DNA of 64,000 nt from the NCBI GenBank assembly GCA_025267735.1, contig CM046295.1:9323270-9387269 (forward strand), read 5' to 3'. The DNA comes from Mactra quadrangularis (taxonomy: Eukaryota; Mollusca; Bivalvia; Venerida; Mactridae). Position numbers and translations under genes: made by a program. The notes under the pieces are model-generated. The model saw only the letters and a program-made list of their open reading frames with translations, had not been told where the DNA came from and did no database searches. Of the stretch, positions 1 to 12,082 are shown piece after piece (position 1 is the first letter of the stretch; each line of letters opens with the position of its first letter).

Positions 1-212
1 GCGATAAACAGGAAGTAGATGAGCAAGGAGCATGAAATCGCTTTACACCACATGGGACTATGGGATGAAGCAATATGCAAAGTATTAGGCTGCTGCATGT
101 TATAGTTGCTGAGAAAACTGCGACGGAAATTTCGTAACGGACGGACGGATGGACGGACGCACGGACAAGGGTAAAACAGTATACCCCCCTCTTCTTCGAA
201 GCGGGGGTATAA
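1..212. repeat. Bivalve-type dispersed repeat (end fragment)
   Basis: The stretch contains a GGAC-rich run (about 143-170) followed by a short hairpin whose arms are ATACCCCC and GGGGGTAT (about 180-212). This layout is common at the ends of dispersed repeats in bivalve genomes. The left part is cut by the window edge. The family name is not known to me. Confidence 0.45.
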
Positions 213-1260
213 AGATGACACAGTGGAACAATGCATAACTATAGACAAAACACACATGTAGGACAATTTAGAAGCATCAACAATATTGGTTGAGCGCAAA
301 AGCTTTCTACTTCTAATGGAAAGGATTATAAATAGTAAAAGCACAATGTCCAGTAGTGTTGATGAGTGAGCTGCTGTGCATACAAAGTAACAGGAGAAGT
401 ATACAAATACCACACTCAAACACAACTTCTTTAGCTTGAACTAATCTTGCTACAATCTCTGTGAACATATATCCTGTATAGCGTTGTCATACAGGATCTC
501 TACTGTCTCCCTGGAAGGTCACGTTGAGATGAACTTGGTTTCGACCAATTAATGTGTAGGTTTCATCTTGACGAAAACACTATTAATCACATTTTGATTT
601 TGTATTTTCTATTTTTAGACCAAAATTTGCATGCTAATGTAACAGTCACTTCAGGTTCAGAGGTATTATTCACAGTCTGCGGTTGGGTGGCTCATTCCAA
701 AATGTGTGACATAGAAGATATAAAGAAATTACGTATCATAACAATTTCGTCATGAATATTATGATGAGAAAAGGTCGCCTTAACTTGACCTTTGTTTGAA
801 AATGGCCAGATCTAAAACTAACCAATCAATAATCTGCATTTGTACCATGTGAACCTCCAATATATTTCACTATTAAAACCAGAAAATATATATTATTTTG
901 GTATTGGACGATTGGGTACATGTGCACTAAACAATGCACTATACCATAGTTTGGAACAATGATGATTATTTCAAAGTAAACGGAAGAAATACAATAAAAT
1001 GGCAATAATACATTTAGCTGTACAATACAGAAATTTCTTTCATGCTTTACGGTGAAACATCACATCATTCCATGAAATTAAAAATTCTATATTTTCATCT
1101 TAGTGAAAATATAACTATATTTTCATCTTTCATGATGTCATATTAGAAGATAAATGATGTCATCATGGAGTAGAAATGATATAACAATTCATTTAAAATA
1201 CATCAAATAAAACATAAAAGTAAGCATGAAAGATACAGAATATTCGTCAACTTTGGTGTA
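213..1260. other. AT-rich non-coding stretch
   Basis: No gene, RNA or clear repeat end is visible. The open frames are short and have no recognisable motif. Confidence 0.5.
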
Positions 1261-1370
1261 AGATGATTTTTATTTCAACTCGTGAACTCAGAAAGCAACA
1301 TTTTCACTCGTGGGTAAGCCACTCGTGAAAATATTTTCTGAGCTCACTCAGTGAAATAAAAATCAATCTT
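1261..1370. repeat. Imperfect hairpin, about 110 bp
   Basis: The outer arms GATTTTTATTTCA and TGAAATAAAAATC and the inner arms ATTTTCACTCGTGG and CCACTCGTGAAAAT are inverted around a centre near 1317. It is probably a small foldback or MITE remnant. Confidence 0.5.
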
Positions 1371-2264
1371 TAACTATATATAGACTGGTACACAGCTTGA
1401 AAAGTCACATAGCACTCACCTATCTGCAGGCCCAATATGACTTTTAAATCTGTGTACCCGTCCAAATATGTTACCATATTGTACAGTTATAAAATGTATA
1501 ATAACCTATAATAATGATAATTTATTATTATTATCAAGTACACTTAACTTAAGGGTGCATTTTATACTAAAAGTTGTTCAAAAAAATTGATATGCAAAGG
1601 CTAACATGTAATCGGCCTAGCTAGGGGCCTTTTACTGGACTAGCTATCAGTCTTTGCTAGTTGATTCTTCTGATATAATATTTCAAAGTGTAATATTGGT
1701 TGCAATTTAGCATTGTCATGTTCAATATATGGTGATTTCAATGCCGGACCACTATATAAAGTTGCCAATTTTAACCAGACATCAGTAATATGACCTTATT
1801 AAGGTGTCATTGAGGTGGCATGGAGGTATTTAAAATTTACATGGCCAATCAGTAGCTATAAGGTGGGCATGCAGTAGCTATTATGTGCACAAGCAGTAGC
1901 TATTACATAATAGTAGCTACATGTCAACTCTATAACACCATACCTTATACAGTATGTTTTTCAATTTTCTTGGCCCTCTAATTTAAACTATTTGAAACAA
2001 TTGAAATGTCTCTTTGACAGTAAAACATACTAAAGACTTATACAAAATACAGATGCATAGGTAGGAAATAAAATACTCCCTAAAGGGCTGAACATTAGAG
2101 TTTGTTTGATTGCCCCAGACAACCTATATTTGGGTCTTAGCATTACTGCAATCAGACATTTTGTATGGGCATGAGAAATATATAATTGGTTGTCCAACCG
2201 TACAACCAGCTTTAACAAGAGCTTTCAGAGGAGACAGCATGCTCAACTAAGTAAGTTTTAGTCA
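1371..2264. other. Non-coding; short repeats of CAGTAGCTATTA
   Basis: No gene is seen. Around 1847-1921 the motif CAGTAGCTAT recurs about every 24 bp with variation, a short degenerate minisatellite. Confidence 0.4.
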
Positions 2265-2630
2265 CAGGAGATGTGGTTGATGATTATGAACATACATATT
2301 CTAAAATTTTAAAATGATACCTTAACAAATTTAAAGTAAATAAAAACAAAATTAAAGAAAATTTTAAGTTCATGGGAGACAATTTTGAAAAAAATGTGGT
2401 GTTATGAACCTTGTCACATGGGATGTGGTTAATAATAAGAAACATATATATTAGGTTTGAAGTCAAAACCCAAATAAATAAAACAGTTGCAGTTAAAACT
2501 AACATTTTTTTAAAAAAAACTCATGAGGCATGGTTGATAATAAGGACCATATATTTAAAGTTTGAAGTTGATACCTTAAGAAATAATAATGTTATAATTA
2601 AAAATATTGAACTCAAAAAAACTTAATTCA
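2265..2630 (+). repeat. Three degenerate tandem units, about 115-140 bp
   Basis: The start motif ATGTGGTTGATGATTATGAA recurs in altered form at about 2270, 2411 and 2525, each followed by a similar A-rich tract. Short open frames on both strands here are products of the repeat and are not genes. Confidence 0.5.
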
Positions 2631-2713
2631 GAAATATGGACACAGACATTGATGCAGGGTAAGGAGAGCTCTCCATTTACTTCCTAAAGTCCAGCGAAGA
2701 AGTCAACATCATA

Positions 2714-2911
2714 CAGCACTCATCAAAAGTTTGGAGATATTTTCATTATGCAAGCCATCTACATAGGTTAATAAAAATTTGATAACCATTTATTTTTCAT
2801 ATAATCATCAACCACATAAAATAAATAAAAAATTATGGTTCTAATGAAATCATCACAGAGATTTAATTTTTTATGAAATTTCATTTGTTACCAAACTTTT
2901 GGCTGTTACTG
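2714..2911. mobile_element. Tc1/mariner-type MITE, 198 bp
   Basis: The ends are inverted (left CAGCACTCATCAAAAGTTTG, right inverted CAGTAACAGCCAAAAGTTTG). The element is flanked by TA on both sides (2712-2713 and 2912-2913), as expected for the Tc1/mariner superfamily. It has no coding capacity. A second, longer family member lies at 7450-7820. Confidence 0.65.
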
Positions 2912-3115
2912 TATACAGGACATTTTAAATGTAGCATTCATAGTCTGACAATACTAACCTGAGGATGACCTTTATTCAAGAATATATTATAAACTCTGTA
3001 TGTACTTTCTATTTTATTTACTGCGTTATTTTACTTTTAAACTGGGTGACAATTTTGTAGAGTAACATGTTTTCCCACAAATAATGAGTCCAAAATTAAA
3101 GTACAATGTAAACAA

Positions 3116-3378
3116 AGCTTGTTTAGGATAACTTGAGATAAAATACAACAATACCATTCTTATACACAGGTGGATTTCAGTTTAGTGCATGTAATTATTG
3201 ACTTTTATCAGTGTGTTTTGATGCATTAAATTTAGTACGAGAACACACATTCCAGGCATTAAGACATGTTTAATTCTTTCATTACACAAATCAGCTGACC
3301 TCCCTGTTTTTTGTAATTCCTGAATCCCAAATATGTAAACAAACTGAGTGGTTTGTCTCAAGTTATCCTAAACGAGCT
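3116..3378. mobile_element. MITE family GTTTAGGATAACTTGAG, copy 1
   Basis: Terminal inverted repeats of about 26 bp, AGCTTGTTTAGGATAACTTG at the left and its inverse ending ATCCTAAACGAGCT at the right, bound a 263-bp non-coding body. Copy 2 at 23461-23701 shares the ends and the internal motif TTTAGTACGAGAACACACAT. The superfamily is not determined. Confidence 0.65.
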
Positions 3379-3477
3379 GGACTTATCCATTTACAGGGAC
3401 ACACATAAGTCAGCAATATTGCAGCACACTTTCAAAGTACTTACTCTATGAAAACATTATACACTTAATTCATCGGT

Positions 3478-3622
3478 GTTTGGAGAACAGTCAAAACTAT
3501 TTCCCAAGGTATCAGGGACAACTTAAGAGCTGTTGCCCGAGGCCGTCAGGCCGAGGGCAACAGTTTTTAATGTTGTCCCTGATACCAAGGGATAATAGTT
3601 TTGACTGTTCCCAAAACACCCA
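3478..3622. repeat. Long hairpin with GC-rich tip
   Basis: Arms of about 65 bp pair around a 4-base loop near 3550. The tip reads GCCCGAGGCC-GTCA-GGCCGAGGGC and the outer arms include GTATCAGGGACAAC and GTTGTCCCTGATAC. The open frame across it is an artefact of the inverted repeat. The motifs GAGGGCAACAGTT and AACAGTCAAAACTGTT recur at about 3930-3985, so it may be part of a larger element. Confidence 0.65.
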
Positions 3623-5799
3623 TGCAATAAGTGTTTTATTACCTAATGCAAGTACACGTAGAACATGGCAATGAAGATAATTTCAGAAGCGGATGACATT
3701 TCATGTGCTTAGCGAGTCCCGATTCTCAGCAAAAGTTCGAGATCCCTCTCTTCAATGTCTTTAAACCGCGACATAAGGTAGATATTTTCAACAGAATTAA
3801 CTCAGTTCTTCTACTTTTCGTTTAGTAACTCTAAAGACGCTTGCAATGATCTCGCTCATTTGAAGCTTGGAGTTTTTTTAATGCGGTTTCTTCCCTTGCC
3901 ACTGCACTCTATAAAACAGTTTGCAGGTGAGGGCAACAGTTCGCTTGCGAGGGCAATTAACAGTCAAAACTGTTTCATGCGCAGTGGCGTTGCACAGTAA
4001 AACACAACAGGTTTAATCCGGTTTCACTCAGAATAGTTGAAAAACAGTTAGAAATAGCAAATTGATACTTATATAGAGCATTAGGTAATAATATTAATCA
4101 TTTTGGCGTGTATTTTTTGCTAAAAGCTACTGTTTTTAGTGAATTTACGATATACAGCAACAAAAAAGCTAATATATTCTTGTATAAATGTCATGCTCAA
4201 GTTATTATTGTCAGACTATGTATCTACCCAGGTGTGTATTTACCATTAGGCATTTTAGGCATGTGCATAGCCTTGATTCCAGAAATCGAAAATCTGTAAG
4301 TGCCAAAAACCCTGAGAAAGTGGACGCCCAATCCAGGTAAGGCATTATTTGACTCGACTGTGTTAAACCATACTCCATGAAAATGCCATATGAAACACAA
4401 ATTAATCAGTATGGCTCTTTGTGCGCATTGAAACTTTGAAAAAGAATAGCAATTGTCGTAATTTACCAGGGAAGGGACTGCCCTGGACCCCTAGCAATTG
4501 TGGGTAATCTCAAAAATAGTCTAGTTAAGTGTCCGTACATTCTCTAAGTTTGAAGACATTTCATGCATTAGCAAGAATATGGTGGCTGACCAGACAAGTA
4601 TCAAAGTTAAAACAAAAAAAAACTTACATCTCGATCTACATCAGTTCCTTCATTAGTTCCTTCATCAGTTCCTTCATCAGTTCCTTCCTCTACTTCATTT
4701 GTAACATTTTCTACAAAAATAAAAGAAATATACCATCGTGAATTTAAGTCCATGAGAGATCAATACAAGTATTAATCTAGTTCAGTAGGCTTTCTTCCAC
4801 AGAACAGGAAAACTCGCAAAGTTAATAGTAAAGATTGTTTTTTTAAGGTTTTAAGTATTGGTAAAAATGTAAAAACATATGAACTATTTACAAAAGTGAA
4901 ACGGTAATAATTGATGGCACAATATAACAAGATAGCATTGTTCAGGATTAGATATTGCTAGAAAGGCAACATTAAACACATACTATTGTTCGTTTTTTCT
5001 CAACTGTCAAATCATGAATAATTTCACGGTGAATGTGTTTGTTAAAATTACTGTTGTAATACACCTAGATTAAAGGTTCTTGTGCCATATGATGTTTTAG
5101 TCCAGATTTGCTTAATAACACCGCCAGTACAAAAACAATGCATTCAGTCACAATGTAATTATTCAAGCTTTGGCAGTTGACAAAAAACGGACAATATATT
5201 AGTTTTAGAATCTGTTCTGATTCACAGCTTAGTTTGTATGCATTCATTCAAGTTATGCCACTTAAATGATAGGCATAGTAAAAATATGGATGGATAAATA
5301 AGGTTTGGATTAGATCTCGAAACAACAACATCGTTTCCAAGAAAAGTGTCATTATTAACACATATGTGAGTTAAATGAATACATGTACTTCCAACAATGT
5401 ACATGTTGGTATATGTTCCCATAAAATAAGTCAGTATAATGAGAATGTCGTTGTAAGGGATGACATGGTGTCAAGGTCTGACTGTATAACAGTTTTAAGT
5501 GCAGTCTTTAATCCCCTTCTATCCCTGCACAGGTTGTAGTTTTTGTTACTACGCAAAACACCAGTGATATATAAGTTATGCAATGACTAACTTATTCATG
5601 GGCAGAAATTATAAGTTTCAAAAATACTGTAAAGATACTTTCAAAATTCTATTGAGTCTGCGCATCTTCTTGTGAACAAATATTTGTAAAACATGACCTT
5701 ATTTATATTTATTGGCGCTAACGCTGTATCAACACAATTTAGGTCATTTCACGGTGTCCAACGCACCTAACCTAGCTTTCCTGGACCATTATCTATAAC
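3623..5799. other. Non-coding; one 12-bp minisatellite
   Basis: No gene is seen. At about 4641-4690 the unit AGTTCCTTCATC is repeated about four times. It is translated as a Ser/Phe/Ile repeat in a short frame that I do not consider a gene. Confidence 0.5.
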
Positions 5800-5970
5800 C
5801 AGTACTCACCTACCTTTCCACAAGGCCGGAAACTTCTGCACATTATTTAATCAATGGAGGAAAATTTTCATGGAAGGGTATAAACTCCCCTGGAAGGATT
5901 CGAACCCGCACCCCCTTGGGCACGAGTATCTAAATCCCAGCGCACTACCAACGGCACTATCCACCCGGGT
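5800..5970 (-). mobile_element. tRNA-derived SINE
   Basis: Reading the minus strand from 5970 there is a tRNA-like head with an A-box-like TAGTGCCGTTGG and a perfect B box GGTTCGAATCC, then an unrelated body. The acceptor ends do not pair, so this is a SINE promoter and not a tRNA gene. The 3' limit is uncertain and may extend to about 5745. Confidence 0.55.
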
Positions 5971-6012
5971 TTTAAAACATGAACTGATCATGTTTCATTT
6001 GCATACAAAAAG

Positions 6013-6080
6013 GTTTTATGTGGGATCAAACCATAACCGTTAGACTGTGCAGTGGTATGCTTTACCACTAAACCAAGTTC
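6013..6080 (-). mobile_element. tRNA-like SINE head
   Basis: On the minus strand TGGTTTAGTGGTAAAGC (A box) and GGTTTGATCCC (B box) are spaced as in tRNA, with no acceptor stem. It is a second Pol III promoter-like sequence just upstream of the previous SINE. Confidence 0.45.
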
Positions 6081-6636
6081 TTATACATGTATATAAATGT
6101 TCTATTATAATTTTAAAAGCCTTAAATTGATGTATTTTATGATTTACACAAATTTTACACGGAAAATCACAACTAGTTAATTACTACATATACATACAGT
6201 GAATGTTTAATGTTGCAAAATAGTCAACCTCTGCAATTACAATACTTTCTTCCATTACACTCCATTCATACCGTGGTTAATTTGACTGGCGAAACCTTGT
6301 TTTCATGAATATGCATGAGACTAAAGACCAATCTTCTTCCAATGAAATTACATGTTACAATTAAATATTCTTCAATAATAATGACATCATTTTGGGATTT
6401 TCCTCACCCGCTTTAGAAAAATCACACATGGAGGTCACCATTTTGAATGGCAAACCAAACCTAAGATATATAGCGAACCAATAAAACAGCCTCAATAATT
6501 ATTCATGAATACAAGATTTTCCTAACCAAATTACCCATGGTACATAACGAATCATGACAGAGAAATGTATTAGGGGACAACTGACTATACACAATTATAT
6601 GCATCTGACCATTTCAATTCTGATTTGAGCCTTATA
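6081..6636. other. Non-coding stretch
   Basis: No gene, repeat end or RNA is recognised. Confidence 0.45.
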
Positions 6637-6712
6637 AGTTAGGACAGTCAATGTTTTGCATTGATTAGGAAAGTCAATGTTTTGCATTTAATTAGGATAG
6701 TCAATGTTTCAA
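6637..6712 (+). repeat. Three tandem units, about 28-30 bp
   Basis: The unit TAGGAYAGTCAATGTTTTGC is repeated three times with small changes. It directly precedes an hAT-like MITE end. Confidence 0.55.
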
Positions 6713-6805
6713 CTCATGAAAATTTGCGAGTTCAAATAAAAGTTACTCACAATTTTCGAAATTCACTTGCATTTTGATAGTGAGCAAGCTTTAATTTGAG
6801 CCCTG
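6713..6805. mobile_element. hAT-like MITE, right end only
   Basis: The terminus TTTAATTTGAGCCCTG and the preceding TTTGCGAGTTCAAATAAAAG match the right half of the complete 387-bp element at 52527-52913. The left end is missing. Confidence 0.55.
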
Positions 6806-6839
6806 CTACTTGTGTTTTTGTTTGTTTTTGTTTTGTTAA

Positions 6840-7115
6840 ACACAGTAGCAGCACATTGTATTGGTCATATAACCGTGGTCAGTCAACCTACTCGTGCAAA
6901 GGCTAAATCAGTAGATTTAGTTGTCAATAAACTATCAAGCCTATACATTTGTCAGTGACTGACAACTGCCCTTCATAATTTAAAATCATTGGTAGGAGGA
7001 AGAATGGCCATAGAAATAATTTCATGACCAAACTCCACCAAAGTTTGCCCCTCCCTGGAAACAAACACACAACCTGTCGATCTGTAGACTTGCATGCTAC
7101 CAACTGAGATAGCTG
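6840..7115 (-). mobile_element. tRNA-derived SINE family B, copy 1
   Basis: The minus-strand head contains CTATCTCAGTTGGTAGCATG. The tail (left side) contains TCATATAACCGTGGTCAGTC. Both parts are found in the same order in copy 2 at 14660-14875. This copy appears to carry about 60 bp of extra sequence in the middle. Confidence 0.6.
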
Positions 7116-7449
7116 GACGACTGTTAATTGTGAAATAAATATTTTACACCCCACCCTCCCCCTGTGAAGCCTAAGCATAGAGACAGGCATGTGGTGCTTT
7201 TCATAAAACTTCTTAGGGTAAAATTCATTGTAAATCAAAAGCAAGAAACAATTTTTGTCTTCAATCAATTCCAAATATTATTGAATTGTGTAAAAATCAT
7301 GAGTGTATTCTATTGAATATCTAATTACAGTTACATTAATTATTCTTATGTCTATTAACAGCAAAATATATATAACATTGACTTACAAAAACTTTTTATG
7401 TAAGAATTTTTGTGAAAAGGCGCATGTGTCTTTATAAAAATAAAGAATA
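7116..7449. other. Non-coding stretch
   Basis: Nothing is recognised. Confidence 0.4.
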
Positions 7450-7820
7450 CAGTACCCAACAAAAGTTTGGAGACAAAAGAAATCTACTACATTTCTAGAA
7501 TTTTGATAATTATTTTTGAAGAAACAATATCTTTAATTCATTTAAGTATGCTTTGTTATAAAATAAAAACAAAATTCATGAATGCAACACTTTACTAGAT
7601 TCAGCATCTGACATCATAATGCCCCTAAAACCATGATAATTGTAATAATTTTCCATAACTAAGTGTTTATATGCTACTTTTGTAGTCTCTGTTAAATTTA
7701 AAAAATAAAAAATAAAGCATACTGCAAAGCATTTCAAAATAAACAGTTATCAAATGTTAGCTGAAAGCTATTCAATAGGCTTACAATCTGAAAATGTCAC
7801 CCAACTTTTGATGGGTACTG
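7450..7820. mobile_element. Tc1/mariner-type MITE, 371 bp
   Basis: The left end CAGTACCCAACAAAAGTTTG is inverted at the right end as CCAACTTTTGATGGGTACTG. TA precedes the left end (7448-7449); the right flank reads TT, so one copy of the target duplication has mutated. Non-coding. Related in its ends to 2714-2911. Confidence 0.6.
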
Positions 7821-8259
7821 TTTCTCTCAAACACTTGGTGGGTATTATATCTCGACACCACTCTGATTAGAACAGCTTTTCATCCATCCCATACAAATTT
7901 TGAAAAAAAAGTGAATATTTTGCAATAACCTTACTGAAAAAAATCTAAAAATATTGATTTTTGAAGAAAAGGTTGGGTAAAAATTGAATGGTTCCTTTCC
8001 GAGAAACTAAATGATTTTTGACATAGTTCATTTAGAAGTGCTTTATTTCATATTTCCAAAAGATACAGAATAAAATAAAACAAAACATATAGAAAATAAG
8101 TAAATGCTAACAATACAACAATAATAAAATAAAAACAAGAAATATAATGTAGAAACCACATTAAAGCCACATTTGTTCACGGATAGAGCAAATTTTGATC
8201 AAGTTAATGTTAATATTATAATATATAACGCAAACATTATGAAGGGAAATAATCCATAA
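7821..8259. other. Non-coding A/T-rich stretch
   Basis: Nothing is recognised. Confidence 0.4.
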
Positions 8260-8440
8260 TACTGCTAGGTAGAGTTTTGGTTACTTTATAGTTCTATTCA
8301 TCACATGGAGTGTTATCAGTGTATGAAGTTTCATACAGATCTGACAATAAATGACTGAAATATATGTTAAAAAAACTTTACGCAATTGTCAATGACACCA
8401 GACTACATCTGCCCAATGACCTGCCCGCATGACAGCCAGG
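8260..8440 (+). repeat. Dispersed repeat, copy 1
   Basis: About 180 bp containing GGTAGAGTTTTGGTTACTTT and ATCTGACAATAAATG. The same order of motifs recurs at 9425-9610 at roughly 75-80% similarity by eye. Confidence 0.55.
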
Positions 8441-9424
8441 GGATTCACCAAACTATAGGCCAAATTTTTTCATTGAAAAAATCTGGCTGATTAAAATGGC
8501 AATTAACTTGCACCCTTACAAAAATAATCCATCAGTAACATTTCCCTTTCACAATACCACTAATCAGCTGAATGGCACAATCAAAACTAAATTAATCTAC
8601 ACTTAAAGGGAGTATTTTTACAGCAAAATTCTACATAAAGAAGACTTACATTTATAAACACTGCCCTCCAATAGTTCCTTCAAACCAACACTGTTTACAT
8701 TGTACCAAAAAGAACTTTAAAAAATGTAATAGTAGGTCACTATTTAACTACATTTAATTCTGCTGTTTGAAATCAGAAAATGATCTATATACATATGTAA
8801 TGAATTTTTAATAATAAGATCTCAAATTAATACTGACTAATTGACAAATATTGACTATAGTTTATGAGATAGAGAGATAATTTTGCTGCAAAAATAATAA
8901 GTAGCAATAGAAAATCTGTTCCAGATATATAAAAAAATATATAAAATGAACAATGGAAAAATGGATTTTTTTCAAACTAGAACAAGTAATAAAATAGCAA
9001 GTCAACTAGCTGTACTGTGAAGGATCTTTTGGAGGACTGTGTATACAGTGTGGATAACCATGTAATAATAATTATGCAATTAGACAATCCAATTTCATCA
9101 TACAATAGCTTATTTCTTTAAAAAAAAGTATGCAGGTCACAACAAATTCATTTATCTCATTTATTCATTTATATGGGTAATTACAAGTTAAAAATTAACT
9201 AAGGACAAGTTGATCTTCGGGCATCACTTGTCCTGCAGGACGATTGTAATTTCTAACAAAAATCAAATTTCAAGTTTTGAATAGAACACATACATGCTAG
9301 GTAACATTTCAATTTTAACTTCTAACATTCAAGAGTCTTGTTTTGCAAAAAAACTAACAAGGTAAGTCAAAGGCAAGAACAAGAAATGTAAACTTAAATG
9401 CAAAAATTACAAAGAAAAAAATCC
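8441..9424. other. Non-coding stretch
   Basis: No gene or element ends are seen. Confidence 0.4.
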
Positions 9425-9610
9425 ATGGTAAAGGCCTGAGGTAGAGTTGTGGTTACTTTCTAGTTCTGTTCATCACATGGTATATTATCACTCTTGTATA
9501 AAGTTTCATAAGGATCTGACAATAAATGGCAGAAATATATAGTAAAGAAAAACTTAAACGTAATTATTAACGACGTCCAACTGCCCTCAAAACCGACTGC
9601 CCATTTTTTC
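9425..9610 (+). repeat. Dispersed repeat, copy 2
   Basis: Diverged direct copy of 8260-8440 (shared GTTCATCACATGG and ATCTGACAATAAATG). Confidence 0.55.
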
Positions 9611-11119
9611 TATGAACAGTCCAGCTAAATATCATAAGTATGGCCACATTTTAGACAATCAATTCCGAATATTATTGAAATTTGTAAAATATTGTAACCC
9701 TTCTGAATAACATATCATTGTTATTTTTATCATTCTTTTGATTTGAAACTGAAAAATTACAGTATTGACTAACAATAACTTGTTTCATGAGATTTTTTTT
9801 TGAAAATGTGCCTTGTTCTGTTTTCAAGTATCAGTAGATGTACATTATCAAATTTTTCCAGGGTAATTCACTGTTTTAGTTTGGTAGTATTGTGCCTAAA
9901 GTTTAAGCTCAATCAAACCTTTATGCTAAAACATTCATGTCATTAAATACCAATGTAGTATAAATGCTTGATACTGATATTTGAGTATATCGTCAAAGCT
10001 CAAATGTAACGATTAGACAGGGAATAATCTTTAAAATATATTAAAGCGTTCAAAGAGTGTCTATCACACCATGGCCAAATAGATTATTTGAAACATACAT
10101 CTATTAAAAGTTGCTGTTAATTGATGGCTCACTTTGAATTACTGTTACTAGCTGAAGTGTAAAATAGGCATTATGTGGAACTAAATTTTGATGGGATATG
10201 CGTAGATAATTATTACATGCAAATGTGAAAGTCAAATCGGGGTCAAACTTTAGGCACAATAAAAGTTGTAGGCAATAGTTGCTCTCTGCAATAGAAACTA
10301 AAAATCTATCACTGAATATTAGAATTGGATGATCAAGAAATGTAATAGTTATTAAAACGACAAAATATTCCTCTAGATTAAATGATAAATCACTGTTGCA
10401 GTTTAAATGTGACATCCACTCTGTCTTGGAATGGAAGCTTCTATATTCACTTGTCAACACATGGACACATCAGTCTCACATAAATCTTAAGTTTGTTGAA
10501 TGTATCTCCTGTATTCTCTTTTTGATAACAAAACATCTCTTGCATTAATCACAGGGTGTATAGTCTCAACAGCATCATGACATTGACCTAGAAAAATAAA
10601 CAACAGTACATATTACCAAATAAGGTTGAAAAGGGCTAATAGAACTTTTCAGTATGTTTTTTCTTGAACAACCAAAAATTTAGCTCCTAATAAATTCATT
10701 ACAATAAAATTAAAGTTAAAGCAAGTGCTTTTAAAGACTATTATTTGTATCACTATTCAGACGCTGACTCTTGAGATTAACTTCCCTGATCATCTAAGTC
10801 ACACACAAACTGTTAACATACAGGGCAGATTGCAGTATCATCATACAGTAAAATGACTCTAACATGTACCCACTTCTTGCTCAAGGAAATTAGCATTGCA
10901 CCAAGTGGGATTCGCAACCAAATTCACTCGATCCCTAAGTGTGCCTTCCATCACAGGACTAAATTAAATACAATAGTACCTAGGTATTCATATTATAAAT
11001 GATGAATGTTAGTTTTAATTCTTCGTATAATTTATAAACATATTAAAAACTGTAGTGATATAACCAGATTTCAACACAGTGTCATGGTATTGAAGAAATC
11101 CTCAAAAAAATGAAGGAAT
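9611..11119. other. Non-coding; short inverted pair
   Basis: TATTGTGCCTAAAGTTT near 9885 is inverted as AAACTTTAGGCACAATA near 10245, a small inverted repeat. A 118-codon open frame on the minus strand (10104-10460) runs through this repeat, has no recognised domain and is not called a gene. Confidence 0.4.
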
Positions 11120-11194
11120 CCCAAAGATTCTCATCTGGGGATTCCCCAAAGATTCTCATCTGGGGATTCCCCAAAGATTCTCATCTGGGGATTC
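11120..11194 (+). repeat. 25-bp tandem repeat, 3 copies
   Basis: Three almost perfect copies of a 25-bp unit beginning CCCAAAGATTCTCATC. Confidence 0.85.
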
Positions 11195-11671
11195 CATCAG
11201 GAAATTTGGCATGAATTGTATATAACAGTTAGTGACTGGAAATTTCTATCCACATTGTTTGTCTTTCTTGGATATATAACTTATATTTCAGAGAAACTCC
11301 CAAGTAACTGACAAGGGATTCCTTTTGGATCCCTCTTCTAACAGGGGCAAACACTGAATTTAAGTAGTATCGACAACCAATTATTTATCCCCCTCAGAAG
11401 GCGATAAGAATTGTATGATTTTACAGGCATCAATATCAATATTACATGATCCGCAAAGAAAAATTAAGTAGCTAAGATGATGTTCCAATCAGAACTCTGA
11501 CCATTCGGTGGCGGTTCCAGGATTTTTTTCTAGTGTGGGGAGGTCCGAACTTTTTCTAGGTGGGTCCGAACTTTCGAACCACAACCTCATTATACACATT
11601 TTGCATAATAATGCAACATATCAATAATAAAAGCTATATAACCATTAAATATATGCTAAGCATATGCTGAG
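11195..11671. other. Non-coding stretch
   Basis: A repeated phrase GGTCCGAACTTT occurs at 11544-11575. Nothing else is recognised. Confidence 0.4.
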
Positions 11672-12082
11672 CAGTGTTTATTTTTGGACAATTTTATAGC
11701 CACTTATGGGCAATTAATTCCCAATCGAAAAATCAAATATTTTCCCCCAAATTTCAAAACAAAATTCCCAATTTACTTAAAATATAAATTTAAGGAAGAG
11801 ATAAATATTTCAGAATATAATTATAAGTCCCAGAAATATTTTTTGTAATTAACTAACTTAATGAAAAATGAAACTTAAAAAAACTTGTAAAATCTGCTAT
11901 TGTTAAATTATATGCTTGACACTTTACCCAAATTTAAACCTAAACGCTGATAAAATTCCCAATTTTAAGGGTATGGGTCATATTTCCAAATGTGGTGGAA
12001 ATAAGGTGGGGATGTTAATTTTATTTTTTACCTATAAAATGACATGTTGCATTCCAATACTATACAACTCATTGCAATTGAA
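11672..12082 (+). mobile_element. Host MITE (CAGTGTTTATTTT family), left part
   Basis: The left end CAGTGTTTATTTTTGGAC and body motifs (ATTTCAAAACAAAATTCCC, CCCAATTTTAAGGGTATGGG) match a second copy at 23205-23460 plus 23702-23850. The body is interrupted at 12082 by the hAT-like element. The right terminus is not found. Confidence 0.5.

Noticed and set aside
3480..3674. 64-codon frame over the 3.5-kb hairpin
   Set aside because: It spans both arms of a long hairpin with few mismatches; not a protein-coding pattern.
4529..4741. Frame with a Ser/Phe/Ile repeat
   Set aside because: It arises from a 12-bp minisatellite (AGTTCCTTCATC).
5887..5968. tRNA gene on the minus strand
   Set aside because: B box is perfect, but acceptor stem halves do not pair and SINE body sequence follows.
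10104..10460. 118-codon open frame on the minus strand
   Set aside because: No recognisable domain, high Leu/Phe content from AT-rich DNA, and it crosses a small inverted repeat.
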